From positions 1 to 44,287 of the forward strand of contig NZ_BJCF01000041.1 of NCBI RefSeq assembly GCF_005402965.1: DNA of 44,287 nt, in the 5' to 3' direction. The translations under genes and the position numbers were made by a program. Source of the stretch: Dolichospermum planctonicum. GTDB taxonomy: Bacteria; Cyanobacteriota; Cyanobacteriia; Cyanobacteriales; Nostocaceae. Of the stretch, positions 1-6,553 are shown one piece after another (the stretch's first letter is position 1; each line of letters opens with the position of its first letter). The notes under the pieces are model-generated. The model was not told the origin of the DNA. It made no database searches and saw nothing but the letters and a program-made list of their open reading frames with translations.

Positions 1-3
1 CTT

Positions 4-122
4 TCCTGGTGTCTATGGCGCGGTGGAACCACACTGATCCCTTCCCGAACTCAGAGGTGAAACGCTGCTGCGGCGACGATAGTTTGGGGGTAGCCCCATG
101 TCAAAATAGCTCGATGCCAGGT
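4..122 (+). rRNA. rrf: 5S ribosomal RNA, copy 1
   Basis: The sequence has the full cyanobacterial 5S pattern: the 5' strand TCCTGG pairs with the 3' end CCAGG, and the conserved internal blocks CCCGAACTCAG and GGGGGTAGCCCC are present. It begins almost at the window edge, so the 23S gene would be expected just to the left; that cannot be seen here. A rho-independent terminator follows directly. The gene and its terminator are repeated without a single difference at 4513-4689. Confidence 0.97.
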
Positions 123-142
123 TTATTATTTACAACCACATC

Positions 143-177
143 ACCCCCTCTATTTATTTAGTGGGGGTTTTGTTTTT
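143..177 (+). terminator. Intrinsic terminator after 5S copy 1
   Basis: An ACCCCC/GGGGGT stem (143-148 with 163-168) closes a 14-base AT-rich loop and is followed by a T-rich tail with one G. It lies 20 bases past the 5S 3' end and probably ends the ribosomal operon. Confidence 0.85.
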
Positions 178-259
178 GGATTTGTTATGTGCAAGTGGGC
201 AAATTTAGCTTACCATTGATCTCTTACAGCACCTCCCGGTGTTATGAGGTACATATCTA

Positions 260-286
260 GCGGGCAAGATGCCCGCACCACAAGAG
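260..286. repeat. Dispersed palindromic repeat GCGGGCAAGATGCCCGC
   Basis: A 17-base hairpin (GCGGGCA/TGCCCGC arms) is followed by ACCACAAGAG. Related copies lie at 10123, 14358, 34619 and 34775. The bases around this copy (ATGAGGTACAT before it, TTCATGATT and TGTACCTCATCAGA after it) also resemble the two copies near 34.6 kb, so the mobile or duplicated unit is longer than the hairpin. Confidence 0.85.
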
Positions 287-311
287 TTTCATGATTCAAC
301 TTTGTACCTCA

Positions 312-506
312 TCAGAGCAGAAAACGCTGTAAATAGTCAAATAGCATTTCAATTATTGCTTTACTGATTCTTTCCCAAAGCCATTCCATAGCAGTTTTAA
401 TCCATGATTCAAATGAGTTTTCACTGGCAAGGACAGCTTTTTTTTGTGCATGAGAAAGTTGACGATAACGGCTAATAATTTCTTGTTCTTCATCTGATAA
501 TTCCAT
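312..506 (-). CDS. Small helical peptide, 64 aa, paralogue of next gene
   Basis: Not a family I can name. The N-terminal half (about residues 3-38) carries a pattern shared with the gene at 542-739: E-E-x-E-I-x-x-R-Y-R-Q-L-S-x-x-Q-K-x-A-V-x-A-S, then S-F-x-x-W-I-K-T and a Trp-rich segment. The C-terminal half is predicted by eye as an amphipathic helix ending in hydrophobic residues (Y-L-Q-R-F-L-L). There is no signal peptide. An AGGAG Shine-Dalgarno sequence lies eight bases before the ATG. It is the last gene of a minus-strand run with two GTPases, 35 bases after its paralogue. Possible roles, all inferred, are a membrane-active effector or a partner peptide of the GTPases. Confidence 0.75.
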   Translation of the reverse strand: MELSDEEQEIISRYRQLSHAQKKAVLASENSFESWIKTAMEWLWERISKAIIEMLFDYLQRFLL

Positions 507-541
507 CTTTTACTCCTGTTTAATGTGATTTCTCAAAGTTC

Positions 542-739
542 TTAGAATAAGCCTTTCAGCAAATTCCATAAATCGTTAGCATAGCCTTTAATTTTATCCC
601 ATACCCATGAAACAGAAGTTTTAATCCAATCAATAAAAGACTGCTTACTAGCGGTTACTGCTTCCTTTTGAGATTGAGAAAGTTGTCGATATCTTTTAAG
701 GATTTCTCTTTCTTCTGGCTCTAAATTATCATAATCCAT
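542..739 (-). CDS. Small helical peptide, 65 aa, paralogue of previous gene
   Basis: Unrecognised family. Residues 8-43 match the 64-aa neighbour, with the blocks RYRQLS, QK-AV-AS, SF--WIKT and W-W--I. The C-terminus (W-V-W-D-K-I-K-G-Y-A-N-D-L-W-N-L-L-K-G-L-F) is strongly amphipathic, Trp-rich and cationic, a composition seen in short membrane-active peptides; that comparison is inference. Conserved polar N-terminus plus divergent amphipathic tail suggests a common docking part and a variable membrane part. The ribosome site and start codon are tandemly duplicated just upstream, so the ATG at 739 competes with an out-of-frame ATG at 762. It lies 75 bases after the first GTPase gene. Confidence 0.78.
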   Translation of the reverse strand: MDYDNLEPEEREILKRYRQLSQSQKEAVTASKQSFIDWIKTSVSWVWDKIKGYANDLWNLLKGLF

Positions 740-762
740 TCTTGAACCTCCGTATAATCCAT
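721..762 (-). promoter_or_regulatory. Out-of-frame micro-ORF over a duplicated RBS/start
   Basis: A 23-base unit carrying GGAGG and ATG occurs twice in tandem (731-753 and 754-776, read on the minus strand). Because 23 is not a multiple of three, the upstream ATG at 762 opens a different frame. It reads MDYTEVQEWIMII and stops at TAG 721-723, overlapping the true start at 739. Each ATG has its own GGAGG at equal spacing. Translation of the micro-ORF could reduce or couple translation of the 65-aa peptide. The duplication is seen directly; the regulatory effect is inferred. Confidence 0.6.
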
Positions 763-814
763 TCTTGAACCTCCGTCTTAGCTAAACAAAAATTATGACC
801 ACTGGAATAATTTT

Positions 815-1606
815 CTAAATTCCCAATTCCTTTCTCAATAAATTCTGGACAGATGGATCTGCTAGTTCAATAGGATCAGCAGGATTAATACTAAATTTCC
901 AGCCGACGTTACCCGATGCTTTGATAATTGCTGCTAGAAGGTGATAGAGTCTATATCGTTTGTCTGCTGAGTAATATTCAACTTGTTCAACTTTAATAGC
1001 AAGGGCAGAACTTAACTTCTTCTGAATATCTTGACAACGACGATTGATATTGTCTTCCTGTTCAGGAGATGGATAATTAAATTCGGTATTCCATGTACCA
1101 GGACCAATTTTATCAACTTGATTTAATCCCACTACTAGACGACTTTTTAAATTAACCATGACCTTTTCTACAATGTCTCTGAGTATTTTTTGATCTTCTG
1201 TTAATGCCTTTAAATTTCCCTGAATAATATAGACAACAACATCCGCTTTTGGTAAAGTTCGCTCGTAAATTTTAGCGTATTCTTCATCTAGTTCGATGTC
1301 TTCTCCTAAACCAGGCATATCAATAACTTCTAATTTTCCTCCTTGGGGTAATTCAATTATTTGTTTACTGGCTTCTGTTGTTCCATGTGTAGTATGGCTG
1401 ACTTTTTCATCTAAACCAAATAAGGCGTTAATGGTGGTACTTTTCCCAACGCCTGATTTACCAATAATGGCTACTTTGGGAGAATGTGCTAGTTCTTCTT
1501 GAACTAATCTTTCAAAAAGTTTAAAGTCTTTATCACCTAAAACTTTGCGTAAGTTATCTACTATTTTTTGTTGTTCTGGTGATACTTTCTTCTGAAAAAG
1601 TCCCAT
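815..1606 (-). CDS. P-loop GTPase (TRAFAC, Era/GIMAP-like), 263 aa
   Basis: All GTPase motifs are present: G1 GKSGVGKS (residues 49-56), a Thr-rich G2 region near 72-77, G3 DMPGLG (96-101), G4 NQVD (162-165) and a G5-like YSAD (212-215). About 45 residues of charged helix precede the G domain, and a short tail follows it; there is no transmembrane or KH domain, so it is not Era or EngA. Between G4 and G5 it shares a W-N/D-T...P-S-P-E-Q block with the next GTPase. The pair is probably an ancient duplication. A GGAG ribosome site precedes the ATG. It lies 13 bases after the upstream GTPase and is surely co-transcribed with it. Its cellular target is unknown. Confidence 0.9.
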   Translation of the reverse strand: MGLFQKKVSPEQQKIVDNLRKVLGDKDFKLFERLVQEELAHSPKVAIIGKSGVGKSTTINALFGLDEKVSHTTHGTTEASKQIIELPQGGKLEVIDMPGLGEDIELDEEYAKIYERTLPKADVVVYIIQGNLKALTEDQKILRDIVEKVMVNLKSRLVVGLNQVDKIGPGTWNTEFNYPSPEQEDNINRRCQDIQKKLSSALAIKVEQVEYYSADKRYRLYHLLAAIIKASGNVGWKFSINPADPIELADPSVQNLLRKELGI

Positions 1607-1619
1607 TTTTGTAACTCCT

Positions 1620-2300
1620 CTAATTCAAGTTATTAATTGGATTTGTGAGATAATTAAAGTTGTTAATTGTATTGACAAGATTGTCTAACCCATAATTATT
1701 AACAACAGAACAAGGAATAATATGTTGTTTTTCAATGGGTATGTAGGGAGAGAAGCGTTGATAGACAATTTCTAATTTCTCTGGGATTAGAGATAATTGT
1801 TCTGGTGATGGTTGATTTTTCAAAGTATCCCAATTTTCAGGATGTACTCTATCAATTTGATTAAGAACAATTAGATAATGAGCATCAGGTACTTTTTGTT
1901 TGTTGTTGGTTAATTTCAAAATTGCTTTTTGATCTTCTGCAAATGCACGGGTATCAGCCTGAAGAACCCATAAAATTACATTTGCTTTGTGAAAAGTTTC
2001 ATAAATATGTTCAAAATGCTGATCATCCGCATATTCACTCTCTCCAACACCAGGAGTATCACAAAGTCGCCAAGTAAAATCTTTACCTTGATGAATTTCA
2101 GGTAACATTTTACCTTCGTATTCGGTGACAGTTTGAGTACAAGCAACAGCATAATCTGTACGCCAATTTACCCCAAATAAAGCATTAGAAAGACTTGTTT
2201 TTCCTGTACCTGTTTGACCAAATTTAGCTATGGTCGGGGGCTTAACCTCTATATTAACAGGGGGTTGCTGGATTTTCTGTTCACTACTTAAGTAAGACAT
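1620..2300 (-). CDS. P-loop GTPase (TRAFAC, Era/GIMAP-like), 226 aa
   Basis: The motifs are G1 GQTGTGKTS (28-36), G3 DTPGVGES (81-88), G4 NQID (147-150) and a G5-like CSVVNNYGLDNL. The N-terminus is short and proline-rich, so this protein is almost a bare G domain. Its paralogue at 815-1606 matches in the strand after G3 (L-Q-A-D / I-Q-G-N, then E-D-Q-K) and in the P-S-P-E-Q block after G4. It is the first gene of the minus-strand cluster and is divergent from the STAND NTPase across 260 bases. No clear Shine-Dalgarno is visible before its ATG. Two distinct, adjacent GTPases suggest a hetero-pair such as switch and partner; this is inference. Confidence 0.9.
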   Translation of the reverse strand: MSYLSSEQKIQQPPVNIEVKPPTIAKFGQTGTGKTSLSNALFGVNWRTDYAVACTQTVTEYEGKMLPEIHQGKDFTWRLCDTPGVGESEYADDQHFEHIYETFHKANVILWVLQADTRAFAEDQKAILKLTNNKQKVPDAHYLIVLNQIDRVHPENWDTLKNQPSPEQLSLIPEKLEIVYQRFSPYIPIEKQHIIPCSVVNNYGLDNLVNTINNFNYLTNPINNLN

Positions 2301-2525
2301 TGTGATTAATTTTTGAGTGACTCTATTTTTTGATCACGAGTAAAATCAGATTCTCTGAAAAATATCAAACACTGCTTTGAGTAAGTTGGTTTTTTACTTA
2401 ATTATTATCGTTTCAAAATCTGAGTCATCTGTCTATTGGAAAACATCGGATTTTATCGGGAGATTTATTACAAAATTTTACGTATAAAATCGGAAAATAT
2501 GCGTAAAAATAGGATTATCTTTTGC

Positions 2526-2531
2526 TATAAT
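2526..2531 (+). promoter_or_regulatory. Candidate -10 box for the STAND gene
   Basis: TATAAT occurs 30 bases before the ATG of the STAND NTPase, in an AT-rich divergent intergenic region of 260 bases shared with the GTPase operon. No convincing -35 box could be assigned by eye. Short TAAAATCGG-like motifs occur upstream (about 2446-2493), but their function is unknown. Confidence 0.4.
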
Positions 2532-2560
2532 TACTGAAACCTTTACCCCATATAGTTTTT

Positions 2561-3922
2561 ATGACTGTTGATGAAGTTGTAAAATTCGTTGATAAAATGG
2601 TATTTGAAAAAACGGGAAAACATCTAGATGATGTCCAAACTGCTGTAGTTGAAGGGACTTGGAAAAGACAAACTTATGATTATATTGCCAGCGAATATAA
2701 TCTTTCTAGCAGTCATGTAGGAGATGTAGGATCTGAATTATGGCAACTTTTATCGGAAATATTACATGAAAATATAAAAAAAACTAATTTTTGTTCTACT
2801 TTGGAAAGGATATATATTAAATCATCTCAAATGCCAAATATTTATATTGGTAATAATCATTTTAATTTTAATTCGCAAACATTAAATCAACCTAATAAAG
2901 AAGATGATAAAAGTAATATAAATACGGAATCTAAATTATCTAGTTATGATTTAACTTTAGCTCCTGAAATTATAAAATTTTATCAACGAGAAACAGAATT
3001 AGAAAAACTCTCTGATTGGATATTTAAGCAAAATACTCGTTTAATTTCAGTATCAGGATTATATGGAACTGGTAAAACTACTTTAGTTAAAAGATTTATT
3101 GATTTAAACTTACAGAAATTTGCAGTGGTTATTTGGAGAAGTTTAAAATATCCTCAACCTTTAGATTTATTTGTTACCGATTTATTGAATGTTTGTCAAC
3201 AACAACCTCAAGAAACTTTAGATAAACGATTAAAACAATTATTAGATGTTTTTGCGAATCATAAATGTTTAATTATTCTTGATGATTTACAAAATATATT
3301 TATCCCTGGTAAATTTGCAGGACAATACAAACTTGAATATCAAGATTATCAAAACTTTTTTAATATGCTGACAGAGGTTAAACATCAAAGTCATGTAATT
3401 GTGATTAGTCAAGAACAATGTTCAGAAATTGAATGTTTAGATAATGAATTATGTCTGATTAAGTCTTTAGAAGTATCTGGATTATATGATGTTCATATTA
3501 TCCAAAATAGAGGATTAAAAAATGAAGATAATTGGTTAAAATTAATTGATTTATATGCAGGTAATTTTATTGATTTAAAAAGTGTGAGTATCTTAATTAA
3601 TAAGAATTATGATGGTCAAGTGGCTGATTTTTTATCTGAGAATACTTTGCACATTACCCATCAAATGCAATCTCGTTTTCAGCAAATATTTAAGCATTTA
3701 TCATCCCAAGAACAAGAAATAGTATTGCATTTAAGTAAGTTTGAAATACCTATTACTAGAGAATATTTGAGAGAGGGTTTAAATTTATCTGTTGTTGATT
3801 TTAATAATGGTTTACAGTCTTTACAAGAAAGGTATTTAGTCACGAAAATAAAAAATGATAAAATCTTGTTTCAATTATCTTCAGTTTTTAGGGAATATGT
3901 GAGAAATTATTGTCAAAATTGA
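2561..3922 (+). CDS. STAND (NB-ARC-like) NTPase without sensor repeats, 453 aa
   Basis: Residues 1-85 form a helical, HTH-like domain of the type that precedes NB-ARC in many cyanobacterial NB-ARC/WD40 proteins (…W-K-R-Q-T-Y-D-Y-I-A, then S-S-H-V-G-D-V-G-S-E-L-W). After an Asn/Ser-rich linker (about 95-130) comes the NTPase: Walker A SGLYGTGKTT (165-174), Walker B CLIILDD (236-242), a VIVISQ sensor-1 strand (about 280) and a degenerate YAGN…L block in place of the usual GNPLAL. The end (about 370-453) is a winged-helix region. Family members usually continue into WD40 or TPR sensors; this one stops at the winged helix. It may oligomerise on a signal supplied by other proteins. The divergent GTPase/peptide operon is an obvious candidate partner, by context only. 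Confidence 0.85.
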   Translation: MTVDEVVKFVDKMVFEKTGKHLDDVQTAVVEGTWKRQTYDYIASEYNLSSSHVGDVGSELWQLLSEILHENIKKTNFCSTLERIYIKSSQMPNIYIGNNHFNFNSQTLNQPNKEDDKSNINTESKLSSYDLTLAPEIIKFYQRETELEKLSDWIFKQNTRLISVSGLYGTGKTTLVKRFIDLNLQKFAVVIWRSLKYPQPLDLFVTDLLNVCQQQPQETLDKRLKQLLDVFANHKCLIILDDLQNIFIPGKFAGQYKLEYQDYQNFFNMLTEVKHQSHVIVISQEQCSEIECLDNELCLIKSLEVSGLYDVHIIQNRGLKNEDNWLKLIDLYAGNFIDLKSVSILINKNYDGQVADFLSENTLHITHQMQSRFQQIFKHLSSQEQEIVLHLSKFEIPITREYLREGLNLSVVDFNNGLQSLQERYLVTKIKNDKILFQLSSVFREYVRNYCQN

Positions 3923-4134
3923 TGATGATTTCATAAAAAATATAGGTCATATTTTTTGATATATTTTGAATCAATTACATAAGTCCTAATTTCACAGATA
4001 AAATTGAACAATGATTTTATTCTCCATCACAACAGTTAAAATAGAGGAAGATTTGTATATAATTATTTGTAAATATTAGTAAATTACGTAGCATATATTA
4101 GTTTCAAATAATACTAATATATATTTCTTGTTTG

Positions 4135-4353
4135 CTATTGTCCTCGTCCTGGTTTGCAGTCTGCGAAACCTAATGCTTCGGTATCTAGGAAACTAGCGAT
4201 TCTCTTTCAGAGACACTACGTGAACGCCATTTCAATAATAGCTTCTACTGGATAGTCAATTTCAGCAGCACGGGCAATTAAAGCTGCTTTGATTTTTTCT
4301 GGCAAGCATTCTAAGATAATTTTAGCATCAGTAATGTATGTAGCAGAGGAGTA
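4135..4353 (-). pseudogene. Broken small conserved cyanobacterial gene (…DCKPGRGQ)
   Basis: Reading the minus strand gives AKIILECLPEKIKAALIARA…PVEAIIEMA, then an interruption, then IASFLDTEALGFADCKPGRGQ and a stop. This is a small protein I recall as common in Nostocales, of unknown function. The interruption is 24 bases (4201-4224) containing an in-frame TAG. Removing it restores GCG+ATCGC, i.e. a GCGATCGC octamer, and an uninterrupted reading frame. The 5' end is also decayed: a stop at 4354-4356 and no start codon in frame. The gene is therefore inactive. Confidence 0.8.
4201..4224. repeat. 24-base palindromic insert within a HIP1-type octamer
   Basis: On the minus strand the insert lies between GCG and ATCGC and contains TCTCT…AGAGA arms. 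It resembles the short interspersed elements GCGT…GTCTC…GAATCGC found throughout Nostocales genomes. It splits the coding frame of the pseudogene at 4135-4353 with an in-frame TAG. Confidence 0.6.
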
Positions 4354-4461
4354 CTAACAGACCGAGGGCTTGACCTCTATATTCTTAATTGCTATTATTA
4401 TTTCTCGTTCTCAAATGCAGTCTTCAGGGTTTCTGTCAAGTTAAAACTCAGATTTCAAAAC

Positions 4462-4505
4462 TTGATTTTTGATTTTTGACCTTTGACTTTTGACTTTTGA
4501 CTTCC
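4462..4505. repeat. TTTGACTT low-complexity tract
   Basis: Seven- to eight-base units (TTTTTGA, CTTTGACTTTTGACTTTTGAC) repeat just before the second 5S copy. Such tracts are typical intergenic STRR-like sequence of heterocystous cyanobacteria. A promoter for the orphan 5S is not evident in it. Confidence 0.6.
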
Positions 4506-4515
4506 CAACAGGCTT

Positions 4516-4634
4516 TCCTGGTGTCTATGGCGCGGTGGAACCACACTGATCCCTTCCCGAACTCAGAGGTGAAACGCTGCTGCGGCGACGATAGTTTGGG
4601 GGTAGCCCCATGTCAAAATAGCTCGATGCCAGGT
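4516..4634 (+). rRNA. rrf: 5S ribosomal RNA, copy 2 (orphan)
   Basis: An exact copy of the 5S at 4-122, with intact 5'/3' pairing and the same downstream terminator. No 23S or 16S precedes it; the upstream DNA is low-complexity sequence and a pseudogene. Whether it is transcribed cannot be told from the sequence. Confidence 0.95.
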
Positions 4635-4654
4635 TTATTATTTACAACCACATC

Positions 4655-4689
4655 ACCCCCTCTATTTATTTAGTGGGGGTTTTGTTTTT
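4655..4689 (+). terminator. Intrinsic terminator after 5S copy 2
   Basis: Same ACCCCC/GGGGGT stem and T-tail as at 143-177; it differs only beyond the T-run. Confidence 0.85.
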
Positions 4690-4822
4690 TGACGAGAGTT
4701 CAACGGCTGTAGAAGCATTGTCAATACGACTTTATTTTTATTCTTAAATTAATAAGTTAACAGAGCGATCGCCTTTGCGTAATATAGTTATAGCAAACTT
4801 GAGTTATTTTGGGCAAATAATC

Positions 4823-6469
4823 ATGAAATCAGCACCACAATTGCTGACAGATCCATTTTTACAACTACCAACCCCAACAACAGTACAAGTAGTGTGGTTT
4901 ACCGAGTTTCTTGGTGATCATCATTCAGTCAGTTACGGAGAAAATCTCCAGAAAACTTCCCCAGCCCGTACTACCAAACTCAGCCGCACCAGAGAAGACC
5001 AAGAATCACGAGTCGGGAATCAGACTCAAAACGGGCAAATTTACCAAAAACCCGTTCAACGTCATATTTGGCGACATGAAGCCCTAGTAACAGAATTAAC
5101 TACTGGTGTGCGAGTTCCCTATCGCGTTACCAGTGTCCGGGAAGATGGTCAAAGTGTCAGTAGCGAAGTTTTTACCCTGACAACCACTCCCCAACCGGGA
5201 ACACCATTAAAAATCCTCCTCACCTCGGACCACCAACTAAAACCCATGACGGCCGCAAACCTACAAAAGGTTGTGGAAACTGTAGGACAAATAGACGGAG
5301 TATGGTTTGCGGGTGATTTAGTCAATGTTTCAGACCGCGCTTCTGAATGGTTTGATGATAATCGAGGTAATGCTTTCTTTCCTGGTTTACAAGGTCACGC
5401 TAAATATCAGATAGAACATAATGGAGTTAAGGTCACTTATACAGGAGGGAAAATTATTCAAAATGCACCCATGTTTACTTGTATTGGTAATCATGAAGTT
5501 ATGGGTAGATTTCAAAGAACAGCAAGTTTAGATGATGAATTTAATGATACTATTCCCCGGGAAATTGCTAAAAAATTATCTGGCGAAAAATCCTTAAAAG
5601 ATCATTCCTTTAATACTGACACTTACGAGGAAATTTTATCTTTACCTGCAAGTCAACCAGGGGGAAAAACCTACTATGCTGTTAGTTTTGGAGATGTGCG
5701 TCTTGTTGTTCTTTATGTTACAAATATGTGGCGTAGTCCTAGATTAGATCGAGATACTAAAGGGCGATATCGAGAAGCAGAAAAAGACTTTAATCATCCA
5801 GAAAATTGGGGTTATGGACAAATTATTTATGAACCAATTTTTGCAGGTAGTCAACAATATAATTGGCTAAAACAAGAACTTAACAGCCAGGAATTTCAAC
5901 AAGCAAAATATAAAGTTGTTATGTTCCATCATCCACCGCATACATTGGGTTGTAATATTATTCCACCTTATACTAATCCCATAGGAATAATAGAACACAA
6001 TGATTTAGGAGAAATCAAATCAATAGATTATCAATATCCCAAAGATCAAGATTATATTATTCGTGATCTTATTCCCTTATTAGAAACTGCTAAAGTGCAA
6101 TTAGTATTTTATGGACATTCCCACTTATGGAATCGTTTTATCAGTGCTAGTGGAATGCACTTTTTAGAAACATCTAATGTCGGTAACTCTTATGGTGCTG
6201 CTTGGGGGGAAAGACAACGAGAAATACCAAATAACTATCAAAAAGATTGTATCGCAATTGGTGATCCTAATGGTTTACAACCGATTGTACCAACTCTTTC
6301 GCCCTTATTAGGAGAAGATGGTCAACCACAGCCTTATATTGCCAGTAATGATATTACAGTTTTTAGCATTTTCGACACAGGAACAGGCACAATTAGCAGC
6401 TATCTTTTTGATACGAAAAAACCCGATACTGGAGTTGTTAAGTTTGATGAATTTAAGTTGAAATCCTGA
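4823..6469 (+). CDS. Calcineurin-like metallophosphoesterase, 548 aa
   Basis: The metal-binding blocks appear in order: S-D-H-Q, G-D-L-V-N, G-N-H-E, H-H-P-P-H and Y-G-H-S-H. Together they form the two-metal centre of the calcineurin/purple-acid-phosphatase superfamily. The first ~130 residues look like a beta-rich (fibronectin-III-like) domain ending in VTSVREDGQSVSSEVF, as in purple acid phosphatases. There is no signal peptide. The frame is open to a TTG at 4775, but ATG 4823 (MKSAPQLLTDPF) is preferred because the preceding 16 codons show no ribosome site and no family-like sequence. It would hydrolyse phosphomonoesters or diesters; the substrate is unknown. It stands alone downstream of the orphan 5S. 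Confidence 0.88.
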   Translation: MKSAPQLLTDPFLQLPTPTTVQVVWFTEFLGDHHSVSYGENLQKTSPARTTKLSRTREDQESRVGNQTQNGQIYQKPVQRHIWRHEALVTELTTGVRVPYRVTSVREDGQSVSSEVFTLTTTPQPGTPLKILLTSDHQLKPMTAANLQKVVETVGQIDGVWFAGDLVNVSDRASEWFDDNRGNAFFPGLQGHAKYQIEHNGVKVTYTGGKIIQNAPMFTCIGNHEVMGRFQRTASLDDEFNDTIPREIAKKLSGEKSLKDHSFNTDTYEEILSLPASQPGGKTYYAVSFGDVRLVVLYVTNMWRSPRLDRDTKGRYREAEKDFNHPENWGYGQIIYEPIFAGSQQYNWLKQELNSQEFQQAKYKVVMFHHPPHTLGCNIIPPYTNPIGIIEHNDLGEIKSIDYQYPKDQDYIIRDLIPLLETAKVQLVFYGHSHLWNRFISASGMHFLETSNVGNSYGAAWGERQREIPNNYQKDCIAIGDPNGLQPIVPTLSPLLGEDGQPQPYIASNDITVFSIFDTGTGTISSYLFDTKKPDTGVVKFDEFKLKS

Positions 6470-6503
6470 TTCTTGTCAGGTGATAGGTTTAGATGGTTCA
6501 TTG

Positions 6504-6531
6504 GTAGAGACGTTCCATGGAACGTCTTTAC
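6504..6531. repeat. Dispersed palindrome GTAGAGACGTTCCATGGAACGTC
   Basis: A near-perfect inverted repeat around CCATGG lies between the convergent phosphoesterase and protease genes. A diverged relative is at 26185-26214. The hairpin could serve as a bidirectional terminator, but it has no T-run and is better read as a dispersed cyanobacterial repeat. Confidence 0.65.
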
Positions 6532-6553
6532 TCTACTTTACCTAGATGTTTAT

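Larger units (their letters stand above)
1..177 (+). repeat. Long direct repeat, left copy (5S plus terminator)
   Basis: Bases 1-177 are identical to 4513-4689. Identity stops inside the T-run of the terminator; the left limit of this copy cannot be judged because the window starts here. In the right copy the preceding bases are a cyanobacterial TTTGACTT low-complexity tract, not 23S. The pair brackets the GTPase/STAND gene block. Confidence 0.95.
4513..4689 (+). repeat. Long direct repeat, right copy (5S plus terminator)
   Basis: Identical over 177 bases to 1-177. The left boundary is the C of CTTTCCTGG and the right boundary lies in the terminator T-run. Perfect identity implies a recent duplication or continuing gene conversion. 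Recombination between the copies would delete the 4512-bp GTPase/STAND block as a circle and leave one 5S. Confidence 0.95.

Noticed and set aside
4775-4822. Upstream TTG start for the metallophosphoesterase
   Set aside because: The extra 16 residues have no ribosome site and look like translated leader; ATG 4823 gives the family-like N-terminus.
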